From contig NZ_CP046908.1 of NCBI RefSeq assembly GCF_009789575.1, positions 1,488,001 to 1,552,000 of the forward strand: 64,000 nucleotides of DNA, read 5' to 3'. The position numbers and the translations under genes were made by a program. Below the pieces are notes generated by a model that saw only the letters and a list, made by a program, of their open reading frames with translations, made no database searches and was not told where the DNA came from. Below, one piece after another: positions 8,651 through 17,394 of this stretch. Position 1 is the first letter of the stretch. Every line of letters begins with the position of its first letter. Source of the stretch: Stappia indica. Lineage in GTDB: Bacteria; Pseudomonadota; Alphaproteobacteria; Rhizobiales; Stappiaceae.

Positions 8651-9958
8651 TCACCCCAGCAGGCTCGGCAGGAATCCGACGATGGAGGGAAAGGCGATCA
8701 GCAGCGCCATGGTGCAAAGATCCGCCAGGATGAACCAGACCAGCACCTTGGCGATCCGGTCGATGGACGCTTCCCGCCCGACGATGGCCTGCATCACGAA
8801 GAGGTTCAGCCCGACCGGCGGCGTAATCAGCCCGATCTCCAGGAACTTCACCACCAGGATGCCCATCCAGATCAGGTCGATCCCGACCGCATTGAACGCC
8901 GGCAGCAACAAGGGCAGCGTCAGCAGCATGATCCCGAGCGGGTCGAGGAACATGCCGAGCAGCAGGTAGACCAGCGCAACGCCGATCACCAGCACCAGCG
9001 GGCTGGTGGCATACAGGATCGCAAGCTCGGAGAAATGCGTCGCCACCCCCGACAGCGCCAGGAAGCGGGTGAACAGGGCCGCGCCGATGGCGATGATCAG
9101 GATCGTCGCCGTCATGCGCGCCGTCTCGATCATCGCGGTCGTCAGGATCGCGCCGGTCAGGTTGCCGCGCACCAGGGCGATGACGATGGCGAAGAACGCG
9201 CCGACCGCGCCCGCCTCGGTCGCGCTGAACGTGCCGGTGAAGATGCCGCCCAGAACGCCGGCGATCAGCAGGACCACCGGCCACGTGTCGCCCAGCGCCC
9301 GGAACCGGTCGCCCCAGGTGATCGTGCTGTTGCTCGGCGGGCAGATGTCAGGCCGCAGCCAGGAAATCAGGATGATGACGAGCGAGAACATCGCCGCACT
9401 GAGCAGACCCGGCACGATGCCGGCGATGAACAGCTGGCCGATGGGCACTTCGGCGAAGGTGCCGTAGATGATCATGACGATGCTGGGCGGGATCATCGAG
9501 CCCAGCGTTCCGCCGACCGCGCAGATCGAGGCGGCAAAGCCCGGATTGTAGCGCTCCTTGATCATCTCCGGCACGGCGATGCGCCCCATCGCGGCAGCGC
9601 AGGCGGTTGTCGAGCCGGACACGGCGGAGAAGACGGCAGCGCCCGCGATGGTCGAGATGCCGAGCCCGCCCGGCAACGCGCTCAGCCAGGCGCGCGAGGC
9701 CTTGAACAACCCGTCGGTCAGGCGGGCGTGGTAGCAGACATAGCCCATCAGCAGGAACATCGGGATCGAGCTGAGCGACCAGTTCCCGCCGATCTCGTAA
9801 GGGGTCGAGCGCAGCAGGCCCCACGATGCCCTCGAGCCGATGATCGCCCACACGCCGACGATGGACGGCAGGATCAGGGCGATGGCAACGGGCACGCGAA
9901 GGAAAATCAGCAGGACGAGCGCCAGCACGCCTGCATAACCGATCTCGAGAGGGCTCAT
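8651..9958 (-). CDS. TRAP transporter large permease (DctM family)
   Basis: A 435-residue membrane protein with about twelve hydrophobic segments, the ion-coupled transport subunit of a tripartite (TRAP) importer. Family signatures include GAAVFSAVSGSTTACAAAMG, the VGGTLGSMIPPSIVMIIYG re-entrant loop and a second one near LEIGLITPPVGLNLFVM. The start at 9958 overlaps the small-permease stop (ATGA), so the genes are coupled. Third gene of the operon 11599-8651. Such systems import an organic acid with sodium. Confidence 0.92.
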   Translation of the reverse strand: MSPLEIGYAGVLALVLLIFLRVPVAIALILPSIVGVWAIIGSRASWGLLRSTPYEIGGNWSLSSIPMFLLMGYVCYHARLTDGLFKASRAWLSALPGGLGISTIAGAAVFSAVSGSTTACAAAMGRIAVPEMIKERYNPGFAASICAVGGTLGSMIPPSIVMIIYGTFAEVPIGQLFIAGIVPGLLSAAMFSLVIILISWLRPDICPPSNSTITWGDRFRALGDTWPVVLLIAGVLGGIFTGTFSATEAGAVGAFFAIVIALVRGNLTGAILTTAMIETARMTATILIIAIGAALFTRFLALSGVATHFSELAILYATSPLVLVIGVALVYLLLGMFLDPLGIMLLTLPLLLPAFNAVGIDLIWMGILVVKFLEIGLITPPVGLNLFVMQAIVGREASIDRIAKVLVWFILADLCTMALLIAFPSIVGFLPSLLG

Positions 9959-10443
9959 CTTGCGTCGTTCTTGCGGGAGCGAAAGAGGATCGCGAGCTTG
10001 ACGGCGATCACCGCGGCGATGGCGAAGCACCCGATGGGAACGAGGAAGCGGCCCGGCCACAGCGGCACCGCCACCTCGCCCATCAGGAACTCGCGGATGC
10101 GGAACTTGGCCATGGCCTCCTGCAGGCCGACCCATCCCATGGCCCCGTAGACGAGGCCGCAGGCAGTGAGCGAGGCGACCTCCGTCACCCGCCGCACGGG
10201 TGCGGGAAAGGCCTCCTGCACGAAGCTGACATCGATATGCCCGGACATCTTCTCGACGCTGGCCAGCGGCAGGAAGATCAGCGCCGGCATGTAGTAGAGC
10301 GAGACGATCTCCAGCGTCGCCGGAAGCGTGATGCCGAGCACGTTGCGGCAGAAGATCTCCGCCACCACGTGCAGCATCATGAGGGCGGCGGCAGCCGCAC
10401 CGATGGCTGCAAGCACGGTATCCAGTCTTTGCACCATCGGCAC
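9955..10443 (-). CDS. TRAP transporter small permease (DctQ family)
   Basis: A 162-residue protein with four predicted membrane segments: around residues 11-30, at LYYMPALIFLPLA, around TACGLVYGAMGWVG, and near the C-terminus at CFAIAAVIAVKLAI. This is the DctQ layout. The ASVEKMSGHIDVSFV sequence matches the conserved G-H-I-x-V motif. It bridges the binding protein and the large permease. It lies 34 bases after the binding-protein gene and overlaps dctM. Confidence 0.88.
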   Translation of the reverse strand: MPMVQRLDTVLAAIGAAAAALMMLHVVAEIFCRNVLGITLPATLEIVSLYYMPALIFLPLASVEKMSGHIDVSFVQEAFPAPVRRVTEVASLTACGLVYGAMGWVGLQEAMAKFRIREFLMGEVAVPLWPGRFLVPIGCFAIAAVIAVKLAILFRSRKNDAR

Positions 10444-10477
10444 GGTTCCGTTCGCCTCATTCGGTCATTGCCGGCGT

Positions 10478-11599
10478 TCAGAAGCCGTAGCTGTCCACGT
10501 CGACCTTGTCGTAGATTTCCTGCTTCACGATGGCGAGCATCGCCGGCAGGTCGTCCTGCTTGCCCTCGAACAGCCCGTCATACTTGTCGAGCAACTCGTT
10601 GAAGGTCTTGATCAACCCTTCCGGGTCCTCGACCTTGTAGCGCTCGCGGGCAAGCTGGAGCACGGTCTCCATGTCCGTCTCGCGGAAGTCGTTCATCTGC
10701 GCCACCAGCGCCTCGGAAGGCTCGACGAACTGCACGCCCGCTTCCCGCGCGGTGGCTTCCGCCTCCACATCCGCCTTGACGTAGTCGTCCGCGACGCCGA
10801 CCACCGCAAGGGCGGCATTGTCGAGGATCGTCCGGCGCTGCTGCGGGCTCAGCCCGCCCCAGAAGTCGGGATTGAGCGCCATCGTGATGTTCGAATAGAA
10901 CGTGCCGACGCTCATCATCGTCGCGTGGGTCGCCACGTCGAACAGGTTGTAGGACTTGAAGTCGCCGATCGGCAGCAGGCCGACATCGACGATGTTGCGC
11001 GAAATCGCCTCGTAGACCTCGCTCGCCGGCACGTTGACCGGCACGCCGCCGACCGCCGACACCCAGCGGTCCCAGGCGCCGCCCGGCGTGCGCATGCGCA
11101 GGCCCTTCAGGTCCTCCGGCGTCGTCAGCTCCTGCTTTGCGATGATGTAATAGGGCGTGGTCGAGTAGCTGCCCGTGTAGACGACGCCATTGCGCTTGAA
11201 CTCTTCCTGGCACGGCGCACAGTGCAGCATGGTCAGTTCGGTGACGGCGGCTGCCGTCGTGTAGGGACCGCGGGCGCGCATGGCGAGATCGCCGAACAGC
11301 GCCCCGTGCGGAAACTCCGCCGGGTGATAGGACATGACCACGAAGCCGATATCGGCTACCCCGTCGCGCACGCCGGACAGCGTCGCCTTCGGGCCGAGCA
11401 GCGAGCCGCCCAGCAGCAGGTTGAAGTCGAGCCCGGCCTCGGCATTGTCGCCGACCGCCTCGACGAAGGGCTGGTAGCCGCCCGACACGACGGGATGCTG
11501 CGGGCCGAGCCAAACGCTCGTGGTGACGGTCTGGTCCGCTGCAGCCGGGCCGGCGACAGCGGCCGCGGCCAGTGCGAGAGATACTGCCAGCTTCTTCAT
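10478..11599 (-). CDS. TRAP transporter substrate-binding protein (DctP family)
   Basis: A 373-residue periplasmic solute receptor. The signal peptide is residues 1-22 (MKKLAVSLALAAAAVAGPAAA). The mature protein has GLRMRTPGGAWDRWV, which holds the arginine that usually binds the ligand carboxylate, and ISRNIVDVGLLP. The ATG at 11599 follows GGGAGGACCAT; the frame is open further upstream but would run through the regulatory region. The promoter side faces a divergent GntR gene and carries two palindromes (11642 and 11715). The ligand is presumably a carboxylate fed into the nearby catabolic genes. Confidence 0.9.
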   Translation of the reverse strand: MKKLAVSLALAAAAVAGPAAADQTVTTSVWLGPQHPVVSGGYQPFVEAVGDNAEAGLDFNLLLGGSLLGPKATLSGVRDGVADIGFVVMSYHPAEFPHGALFGDLAMRARGPYTTAAAVTELTMLHCAPCQEEFKRNGVVYTGSYSTTPYYIIAKQELTTPEDLKGLRMRTPGGAWDRWVSAVGGVPVNVPASEVYEAISRNIVDVGLLPIGDFKSYNLFDVATHATMMSVGTFYSNITMALNPDFWGGLSPQQRRTILDNAALAVVGVADDYVKADVEAEATAREAGVQFVEPSEALVAQMNDFRETDMETVLQLARERYKVEDPEGLIKTFNELLDKYDGLFEGKQDDLPAMLAIVKQEIYDKVDVDSYGF

Positions 11600-11641
11600 A
11601 TGGTCCTCCCAACGAATTCGCGATCCGGGGTTTCCGGCTTC

Positions 11642-11653
11642 ATTGTATGCAAT
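11642..11653. promoter_or_regulatory. GntR-type operator 1 (ATTGTATGCAAT)
   Basis: A near-perfect 12-bp palindrome 43 bp upstream of the TRAP binding-protein start. It differs from the second copy at 11715 only at one central base. Palindromes of the ATTGTATACAAT type are typical GntR/FCD operators. The likely ligand is the regulator encoded at 11770. Confidence 0.65.
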
Positions 11654-11714
11654 TAAACGCATGCTTTGTCATCAACTGACATACAAGGGAGGCTCTGGCC
11701 AGAGAAGAAGACCA

Positions 11715-11726
11715 ATTGCATGCAAT
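11715..11726. promoter_or_regulatory. GntR-type operator 2 (ATTGCATGCAAT)
   Basis: A perfect 12-bp palindrome 44 bp upstream of the chosen GntR start. Its centre is exactly 73 bp from that of operator 1, close to seven helical turns. Placement suggests joint control of the TRAP operon and autoregulation. Confidence 0.68.
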
Positions 11727-11769
11727 AATGGCAAAACGCGTTATACTCCCGCCAAACGGGGACAGCGAG

Positions 11770-12492
11770 ATGCGCCAGATTGACCAGAACCTGCCGACCT
11801 TGTCCGACGCGGTCGTCGCCAAGCTGCGCGATCTCATCGTGTCGCGGGAGATCGAGCCGGGCGCCCGGCTGACCGAGACGAGCGTCGCCCGCTTGATGTC
11901 GGTCTCGCGCACGCCGGCCGCCACCGCCCTGCGCACGCTCACCAAGCTGGGCCTGGTCAAGTACGAGCAGAACCGCGGCTACTGGGTGCGGGAGATCCGG
12001 GTCGAGGACGTGCTGGCCGGCTACGAGATCCGCGCCACGCTGGAGGGGCTCGCCTGCCGGCTGGCTGCCGAATACGGCGTCTCGCCGGAGGTGCGCGACG
12101 TGCTCGTCGAGTGCGTGGAAACCGGCCGCGCCCTCACCGATGCGGAGCAGCTGGACCCGGCCGACCATGCCCCCTACCAGGACATGAACGCCACCTTCCA
12201 TGCGGCCATCCTGGAGGCGTCGGGCAATCCCAAGCTTCCCGATTTCGTCGCCTCCTGCCACGAGATGCCCTTCACCTCGAACCGCATCGTCTACTGGGGC
12301 TCGCGCGACGTGGTGCGCCGGTCCCAGTTCGACCACGAGCGCATCGTCGAGGCGATCCTCGCGCGCCAGGGAACGCGGGCGGAAATGCTGATGCGCGAGC
12401 ATGTGCTGGAGGCGGGCGCCATCGTCGGGCAGAAGTGGCCGGAGATCATCCAGGCCTCGCGCCAGCCCGCCCTCGCCGCGTCGGGAGCCTGA
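11770..12492 (+). CDS. GntR family regulator, FCD domain
   Basis: A 240-residue FadR-subfamily regulator. The N-terminal winged helix (about 10-75) contains LTETSVARLMSVSRTPAATALRTL; the C-terminal FCD helical domain contains DMNATFHAAILEASGN and FDHERIVEAI with the His residues used for metal or effector binding. The start at 11770 (MRQIDQN) follows GGGGA; earlier starts at 11728 and 11716 would run through the operator palindrome. Divergent from the TRAP operon, it most likely senses the imported acid or its CoA ester and represses its own promoter and that of the transporter. Confidence 0.87.
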   Translation: MRQIDQNLPTLSDAVVAKLRDLIVSREIEPGARLTETSVARLMSVSRTPAATALRTLTKLGLVKYEQNRGYWVREIRVEDVLAGYEIRATLEGLACRLAAEYGVSPEVRDVLVECVETGRALTDAEQLDPADHAPYQDMNATFHAAILEASGNPKLPDFVASCHEMPFTSNRIVYWGSRDVVRRSQFDHERIVEAILARQGTRAEMLMREHVLEAGAIVGQKWPEIIQASRQPALAASGA

Positions 12493-12527
12493 CGGGCTGA
12501 AGGGCGGGCCGGATCTGCCTGGTCTTG

Positions 12528-13340
12528 TTATGACGGCACGAGGCCGTCGTCGATGGGGCCGGCATAGGCGTCCGAGGCAGCGCCCCAGGACATGTAGCCT
12601 CCGTCGACCTGCAGCGTGACGCCGGCGACATACGAGGCATTGTCGGAACACAGGTACAGCATCGCGTCGACCAGCTCCGATGCGCGGCCGAGCCGGCCCA
12701 TCGGCGTGCGCCGCACGATCCGCTCCGCGTCGAGCTTTCCTTCCGCCACCAGCCGCTCGAAGAACGGCGTGACGATATAGCCCGGCGCGATGCAGTTGAC
12801 CCGCACGCCCTGCGAGGCCCATTCGCAGGCGAGCGTGCGCGTCAGCATCGAGATGCCCGCCTTGGCGGCGCTATAGGCATTGCGCGGCGACAGGCCCATC
12901 ACCCCGCCGATGGAGCTGATGTTCAGCACCGCGCCGCGCCCGCGCGCCAGCATGCCGCGTCCCGCCGTCTTGGTGACCAGATAAGTTCCGCCGAGATGGA
13001 TCTCGACCAGCTTGCGGAACTGCGCATAGTCCTGCTCGACCGTCGGCTTGAAGACGTCCGGAATGCCGGCGCAGTTCACCAGGATGTCGATGCCTCCGAG
13101 GCCGCTCTCGGCGCCCTCCACCATCGCCGCGACATCGGTCTCGTCCGAGACGTCGCCGCAAAGCGCCAGGTGCCCCTCGCCCAGCGTCTCTGCGGCCTGC
13201 GCGGCCGCGTCACGGTTGAGGTCGGCGATGGCAACACGCGCCCCTGCCCTTGCAAAGGCCCGCGCCCCGGCAAGTCCGAGCCCGCTCGCCCCGCCCGTCA
13301 CCAGCACCCTGCGGCCGCTGAAATCCCAGATGGCGCTCAC
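12528..13340 (-). CDS. Short-chain dehydrogenase/reductase (SDR)
   Basis: A 270-residue classical SDR. TGGASGLGLAG is the cofactor loop, Asp in IADLNRD favours NAD(H), NCAG follows, and the catalytic Ser, Tyr and Lys are in NISSIGG and YSAAKAG. It ends with a standard C-terminal LQVDGGYMSWG segment and a short tail. It probably oxidises a hydroxyl group on a pathway intermediate. A second SDR gene lies 21 bases upstream on the same strand, so the two form an operon with the NIPSNAP gene. Confidence 0.88.
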   Translation of the reverse strand: MSAIWDFSGRRVLVTGGASGLGLAGARAFARAGARVAIADLNRDAAAQAAETLGEGHLALCGDVSDETDVAAMVEGAESGLGGIDILVNCAGIPDVFKPTVEQDYAQFRKLVEIHLGGTYLVTKTAGRGMLARGRGAVLNISSIGGVMGLSPRNAYSAAKAGISMLTRTLACEWASQGVRVNCIAPGYIVTPFFERLVAEGKLDAERIVRRTPMGRLGRASELVDAMLYLCSDNASYVAGVTLQVDGGYMSWGAASDAYAGPIDDGLVPS

Positions 13341-13361
13341 GATGCGGCTCCCTCGTTCAGC

Positions 13362-14141
13362 TCACGAGGCACTGTCGCGCACGCCGCCGAAGGTGTGCCA
13401 GGATCCGGCCGCCAGCCAGCCGGCATCCACCGGCAGGTTGATGCCGGTGATCATCGACGCCTTCTCCGACAGCAGGAACACCACCGCCGAGGCGATATCG
13501 CCGGGCCGGATGATCTCGCCGAGGCACGAGTTGTCGGCCAGGCGCTTGGGGTCGCGATTGCCGAGATCGATCTGCGACTGCAGCGCCGCCGTCAGCGTGT
13601 AGCCGGGGGAGATCGTGTTGACGCGCACGCCCGCACGGCCCCATTCGGCGGCAAGGCATTCGGTCAGCGAAATGACACCCGCCTTGGCCGGCGAATAGGA
13701 ATGCAGCGGCATCGAGCGCATGCCGGCCACCGAGGCGATGTTGACGATGGCGCCGGTCCTGCGCTCCGCCATCCGCGTGCCGAACACCGCGCAGGCGTTG
13801 AACGTGCCTTCCAGGTCGACCGCGAGCACCCGACGGAACATTTCGCTGGTCAGCTCCGCCGGCCGGTGCGGCGACTGCACGATACCGGCGCAATTGACCA
13901 GAAAGTCGACCTCGAGCCCCTCGCCGGCCAGCGTTCCGGCCAGCTCGTCCATCGCCGCGCGATCGCACACGTCGATCTCGGCGAAGCGGGTCCGCTTCGG
14001 CAGCGCAGCCGCATCCGGCAGGCTCTTGTCGAGGCAGACGACGTGCGCCCCCTCCTCCGCCAGCACCTGCAGGCAGGCAAGCCCGATCCCGCTCGCACCG
14101 CCGGTTACGATTGCGGTCTTTCCGTCAAATGAAGCGTACAT
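13362..14141 (-). CDS. Short-chain dehydrogenase/reductase (SDR)
   Basis: A 259-residue classical SDR with TGGASGIGLAC (cofactor), CLDKSLPD (Asp typical of NAD preference), NCAG, catalytic Ser in NIASVAG and YSPAKAG. The final PVDAGWLAAG segment is usual. It lies between the NIPSNAP gene (24 bases upstream) and the other SDR. The pair probably acts on successive or alternative hydroxy intermediates; the substrate is not visible. Confidence 0.87.
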   Translation of the reverse strand: MYASFDGKTAIVTGGASGIGLACLQVLAEEGAHVVCLDKSLPDAAALPKRTRFAEIDVCDRAAMDELAGTLAGEGLEVDFLVNCAGIVQSPHRPAELTSEMFRRVLAVDLEGTFNACAVFGTRMAERRTGAIVNIASVAGMRSMPLHSYSPAKAGVISLTECLAAEWGRAGVRVNTISPGYTLTAALQSQIDLGNRDPKRLADNSCLGEIIRPGDIASAVVFLLSEKASMITGINLPVDAGWLAAGSWHTFGGVRDSAS

Positions 14142-14165
14142 TCCTGTGTCCTGCCAAAGGGGTCT

Positions 14166-14480
14166 TCACATCATCGGCGAGAAGCGCGTGGGCTGCAGAA
14201 ACCGGTTTTCCATGGCCGTGATCAGCGGCAGCACGCCGTCCGCATAGGCGATCCACTCCGGATCGCTCCACAGCTGCGCGCGGCGGCGCGCCCGGTCCTC
14301 GAAACTCTCGAACCGCCAGATATGGACGACCTGGTTGAGCGCCCCGGATTCGGTGGTGAAATAGCCCTTCAGGTCGCCCAGAAAGCGCGTCTGGATGGCA
14401 AGGCCGTCCCGTTCGAACCGCTCCAGGTAGTCGCCGACCTTGCCCGGCACCAGCGAATAGGTGCGTTCCTCGTAGATCAT
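14166..14480 (-). CDS. NIPSNAP family protein
   Basis: A 104-residue small protein beginning MIYEERTYSLVPGKVGDYLERF and containing VVHIWRFESFEDRARRRAQLW, the pattern of NIPSNAP dimeric alpha/beta-barrel proteins. The ATG at 14480 has a GAGG-rich leader; the upstream open frame is not conserved-looking. Family members often sit beside aromatic or cyclic acid catabolic genes, but their activity is mostly undefined. First gene of the 14480-12528 operon. Confidence 0.82.
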   Translation of the reverse strand: MIYEERTYSLVPGKVGDYLERFERDGLAIQTRFLGDLKGYFTTESGALNQVVHIWRFESFEDRARRRAQLWSDPEWIAYADGVLPLITAMENRFLQPTRFSPMM

Positions 14481-14982
14481 CCTCGCCCTCGTCGTTCGCG
14501 CTGGCCGCCCGCGATCCGGCAGGCGCGCGCAACGCCGAGCCGGCCGGAACGGAAATGCCGGACCGCAGCCTGCAGGCGCACCTGCTTGCCGAAGGGCAGT
14601 GTTACTCGGGGCGTTCGGATACGGCGACCGGGGGCTTGGTCTGTCCATCGGACCACTCGGCGGCTGCCGGAGCGCCCTTTGCGAAGGGTTCAGGTGCCTG
14701 TCGCTGCTGGGATTTCTGCTGGCGCACCGCGCAATCGCCCGGCCGCAAGAAACCGATCAGGGAGCAGCGGACATGACGCGTCGCGAGGCGCGCCGCGAGG
14801 CGCGGGCATCACTGTCGGCCATGCGATGTTTGCCGCCCCCCCCGCTCGCAGGCCTGCCCGATACGCAACGGCATCCAAGCAACGGCAACGCCACCGCCTC
14901 GAACCTGTCGTTCGGGGCGGTGGCGGAAGTTCGGCTCATGCTGCTTTCGGGCCGGAACCGGACGGCCGGCCCGGTTCGCGGA
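14481..14982. other. Intergenic stretch, NIPSNAP to autotransporter
   Basis: 502 bases with no supported gene. It contains the promoter region of the NIPSNAP-SDR operon and the end of the autotransporter transcription unit. Short open frames on both strands lack ribosome sites or family motifs. I see no repeat. Confidence 0.5.
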
Positions 14983-17298
14983 TCAGAACGTCACGCGCCA
15001 GTTGGCGGCGACCCACGCGCTGGCGGTCTCGCCCTTGGTGGTGGCGTTGCCCATCAACGACAGCGTCGAGCCCGAGACGTCGACCTCGAAGCCGGCGCCG
15101 GCGCGCAGCCAGTCCTGCTGGTACTTCGCCGCACCCAGGTTGAACGCCCCCAGACCGACCACCTGTCCGGTGACGTTGGACCCGCTGCTCTCGAAGCGGT
15201 GGACGCCCTCCAGCGTGCCGATCAGGCGGAACTGCTCCATGAGCGGATAGCGCGCATCGAAGCCGTAGCGGATTTCGGTGCTGGCATCGCACAGGCTGTT
15301 GAACGCCGCCGGGAAGGCGCCGCCCGTCTCCGTATAGGCATCGAGGCAGGTGCGGGCGTAGGACAGCTCGCCGTAGGGAGAAATATGCGGGATCAGGTTC
15401 TCCCACTGCAGGCGGGCGCGAACGCCGTAGCCTTCCACATCCGTCGAGCCGGTGGAGGTGTCGACCAGGCCGCCGGACAGGTAGTTGCGGGCGATGTCGG
15501 CATTGCCCCACAGGCCCGTGCCGGTCATGACGCCCCACAGGCCGCTGTTCTCGTCGCCGGTGATCTGGCCGATCGCCTCCAGCTTGACATAGCCGGCCTG
15601 CACCTCGCTCGAACCGCCCAGCACCGTCGTCTGCTCGGCGCCGGTATAGCCGGCAACGCCGTTCAGCTGCACGGGGCCGAAATTGTAGCCGACGCCGATC
15701 TCGCCGAGCCCGAGGCTGCCGTCTCGGCTGCCGTGGTCGTCGCGGCCCCAGTCGCCGCCCGTCCACATGGTGAACTTGCCGTCCGGCGCACGGCGGTCGA
15801 GCGGACGCGATCCCGCGCCGTTGACGATCACGCCCATGGACTTGACGGCCATGGTGTTGGTGGCGCCGGCCGAGCCGAGGCTGCTTCCCAGAGCCTGCAG
15901 CGTGATGATGCCGGTACCTCCGGTACCGCCCGTACCGCCTGTGCCGCCTGTGCCGCCCGTACCTCCGGTGCCGCCCGTGCCGCCGGTACCGCCAGTCCCA
16001 CCCGTTCCGCCAGTGCCTCCGGTTCCGCCGGTGCCGCCTGTGCCTCCGGTTCCGCCAGTGCCTCCGGTGGTAATGGTGCCGGTGGGACCTGTGCCATTGC
16101 CGCGGGCGATATAAAGCTCGTCATCGCGCGTCAGGCCGATGACGATCGAGCCGTCCTCGTTGGTGGCTTCGGCGGTCCGGGTGATATCCGAACGGTTCGG
16201 CTCGCTGGGGAGACTGCTCACGATCGTCGCGCCGCTGTTGCGCAGCCAGTCCTCGACGGTCAACATCCCGTCGTCGTCGGTCCAGCGGAAGCCATGGCCG
16301 GTGCTGCCGCTGGAGACATTGCCCACGATGACCTCGCCGTTGCCGGAGACCGCCTGCGCCCAGGACAGGACGCTGGACGCGCCGTCCAGGCCGCCCAGCG
16401 AGAAGATCTCGCCATCGACCCAGCGAACCGCCTGGGCTGCAAAACCGTTCAGCGAATGGCCGACGATGACACTGCCGTCCCAGGAGACGTCGGTCGCGCT
16501 CGCGGTGTTGTTGGGCGCCGAGTAGGCCGCAAGCGTCGGCAGCGCCACCATGCCGGTGTCCTCGGTCCAGCGGAAGGCCTGGAACCGGTCGCTGCTCGAC
16601 AGCGCCGAGCCGACGATCACCGAGCCGTCATAGGAGGCGGCCGTCGCCTGATCGTTGCCGTACGTGTCGCGGCCGTCGAGCCAGCCGAGGCTCTGCATCC
16701 CGCCGCCCTCGGTCCAGCGGAAGGCCTCGCCGCCGTTCACCCCGACATAGCCGACGATGACACTGCCGTCGCCGGAGACCGCCGTCGCCTCGGAGAACGG
16801 GTTGGTGTTGCCCGCGATGGACCCGAGCGGCTGGAAGCCGCCTGCAGACGTCCAGCGATAGGCGCGCAGGCCGAACTCGCCGCCGGATACGCCCGGTGCC
16901 GCCCGGCCGACGATGACGCCGCCATCTGCGGAAATGTCGTTGGCGTTGTAGTTCTGGCTCCCGTTCAGCGGCCGGGCGATCGACGGGTCACCGACCGGCA
17001 TCACGCCCTCGTCGTCGGTCCAGACGAAGCCGCTGGCGATGCTGTCTCCGTAGCTGCGATACACCGTGCCGACGAACATTGCGCCATCGGCCGTCATGCC
17101 GCCGATGCGGGCCGGATCGGTCAATCCGGTGCTGTAGCCGGGCTCGTCCGGGTCGCCGTAGAACAGGCGGATCACATGCGCCGGGCTCAGCATGTTGATG
17201 TCGGCAACGTCCTGCGCGGAAACCGGAGCGGCTGCCGCAAGCGACAGGGACGCCAGCGCGGTCGACTGAAAAAGTCCCTTGTATTTCCCAACCCTCAT
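14983..17298 (-). CDS. HAF-repeat autotransporter, outer-membrane beta-barrel protein
   Basis: A 771-residue secreted protein. A signal peptide (about 1-29, ending PVSAQ) is followed by a passenger made of about seven HAF-type repeats, each of the form SxDGSVIVG...AFRWTxxxGM..LG (about 50-390). Then comes a (Gly-Gly-Thr)17 linker, and a C-terminal barrel of about 270 residues ending in the terminal phenylalanine WRVTF. Known HAF-repeat/autotransporter proteins are exported by a type V route and displayed at the surface. The ATG at 17298 is used; a TTG six bases earlier is less likely. Divergent from the sensor kinase at 17395. Confidence 0.85.
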   Translation of the reverse strand: MRVGKYKGLFQSTALASLSLAAAAPVSAQDVADINMLSPAHVIRLFYGDPDEPGYSTGLTDPARIGGMTADGAMFVGTVYRSYGDSIASGFVWTDDEGVMPVGDPSIARPLNGSQNYNANDISADGGVIVGRAAPGVSGGEFGLRAYRWTSAGGFQPLGSIAGNTNPFSEATAVSGDGSVIVGYVGVNGGEAFRWTEGGGMQSLGWLDGRDTYGNDQATAASYDGSVIVGSALSSSDRFQAFRWTEDTGMVALPTLAAYSAPNNTASATDVSWDGSVIVGHSLNGFAAQAVRWVDGEIFSLGGLDGASSVLSWAQAVSGNGEVIVGNVSSGSTGHGFRWTDDDGMLTVEDWLRNSGATIVSSLPSEPNRSDITRTAEATNEDGSIVIGLTRDDELYIARGNGTGPTGTITTGGTGGTGGTGGTGGTGGTGGTGGTGGTGGTGGTGGTGGTGGTGGTGGTGGTGIITLQALGSSLGSAGATNTMAVKSMGVIVNGAGSRPLDRRAPDGKFTMWTGGDWGRDDHGSRDGSLGLGEIGVGYNFGPVQLNGVAGYTGAEQTTVLGGSSEVQAGYVKLEAIGQITGDENSGLWGVMTGTGLWGNADIARNYLSGGLVDTSTGSTDVEGYGVRARLQWENLIPHISPYGELSYARTCLDAYTETGGAFPAAFNSLCDASTEIRYGFDARYPLMEQFRLIGTLEGVHRFESSGSNVTGQVVGLGAFNLGAAKYQQDWLRAGAGFEVDVSGSTLSLMGNATTKGETASAWVAANWRVTF
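15913..16065. repeat. Seventeen 9-bp units encoding the Gly-Gly-Thr linker
   Basis: In-frame 9-bp tandem repeat inside the autotransporter, consensus GGTnCCnCC on the plus strand. Units differ at synonymous positions while the encoded Gly-Gly-Thr stays uniform. It separates passenger and barrel and could vary in length by slippage. Confidence 0.92.
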
Positions 17299-17394
17299 TG
17301 CCAACGTACCCTCTTACACACATGCCATTGAAAAATTCCCTGTCAAACTAATGGAGTACGCGGCGTCGCGGCATCACCTGAACAGGTGAGCGAC

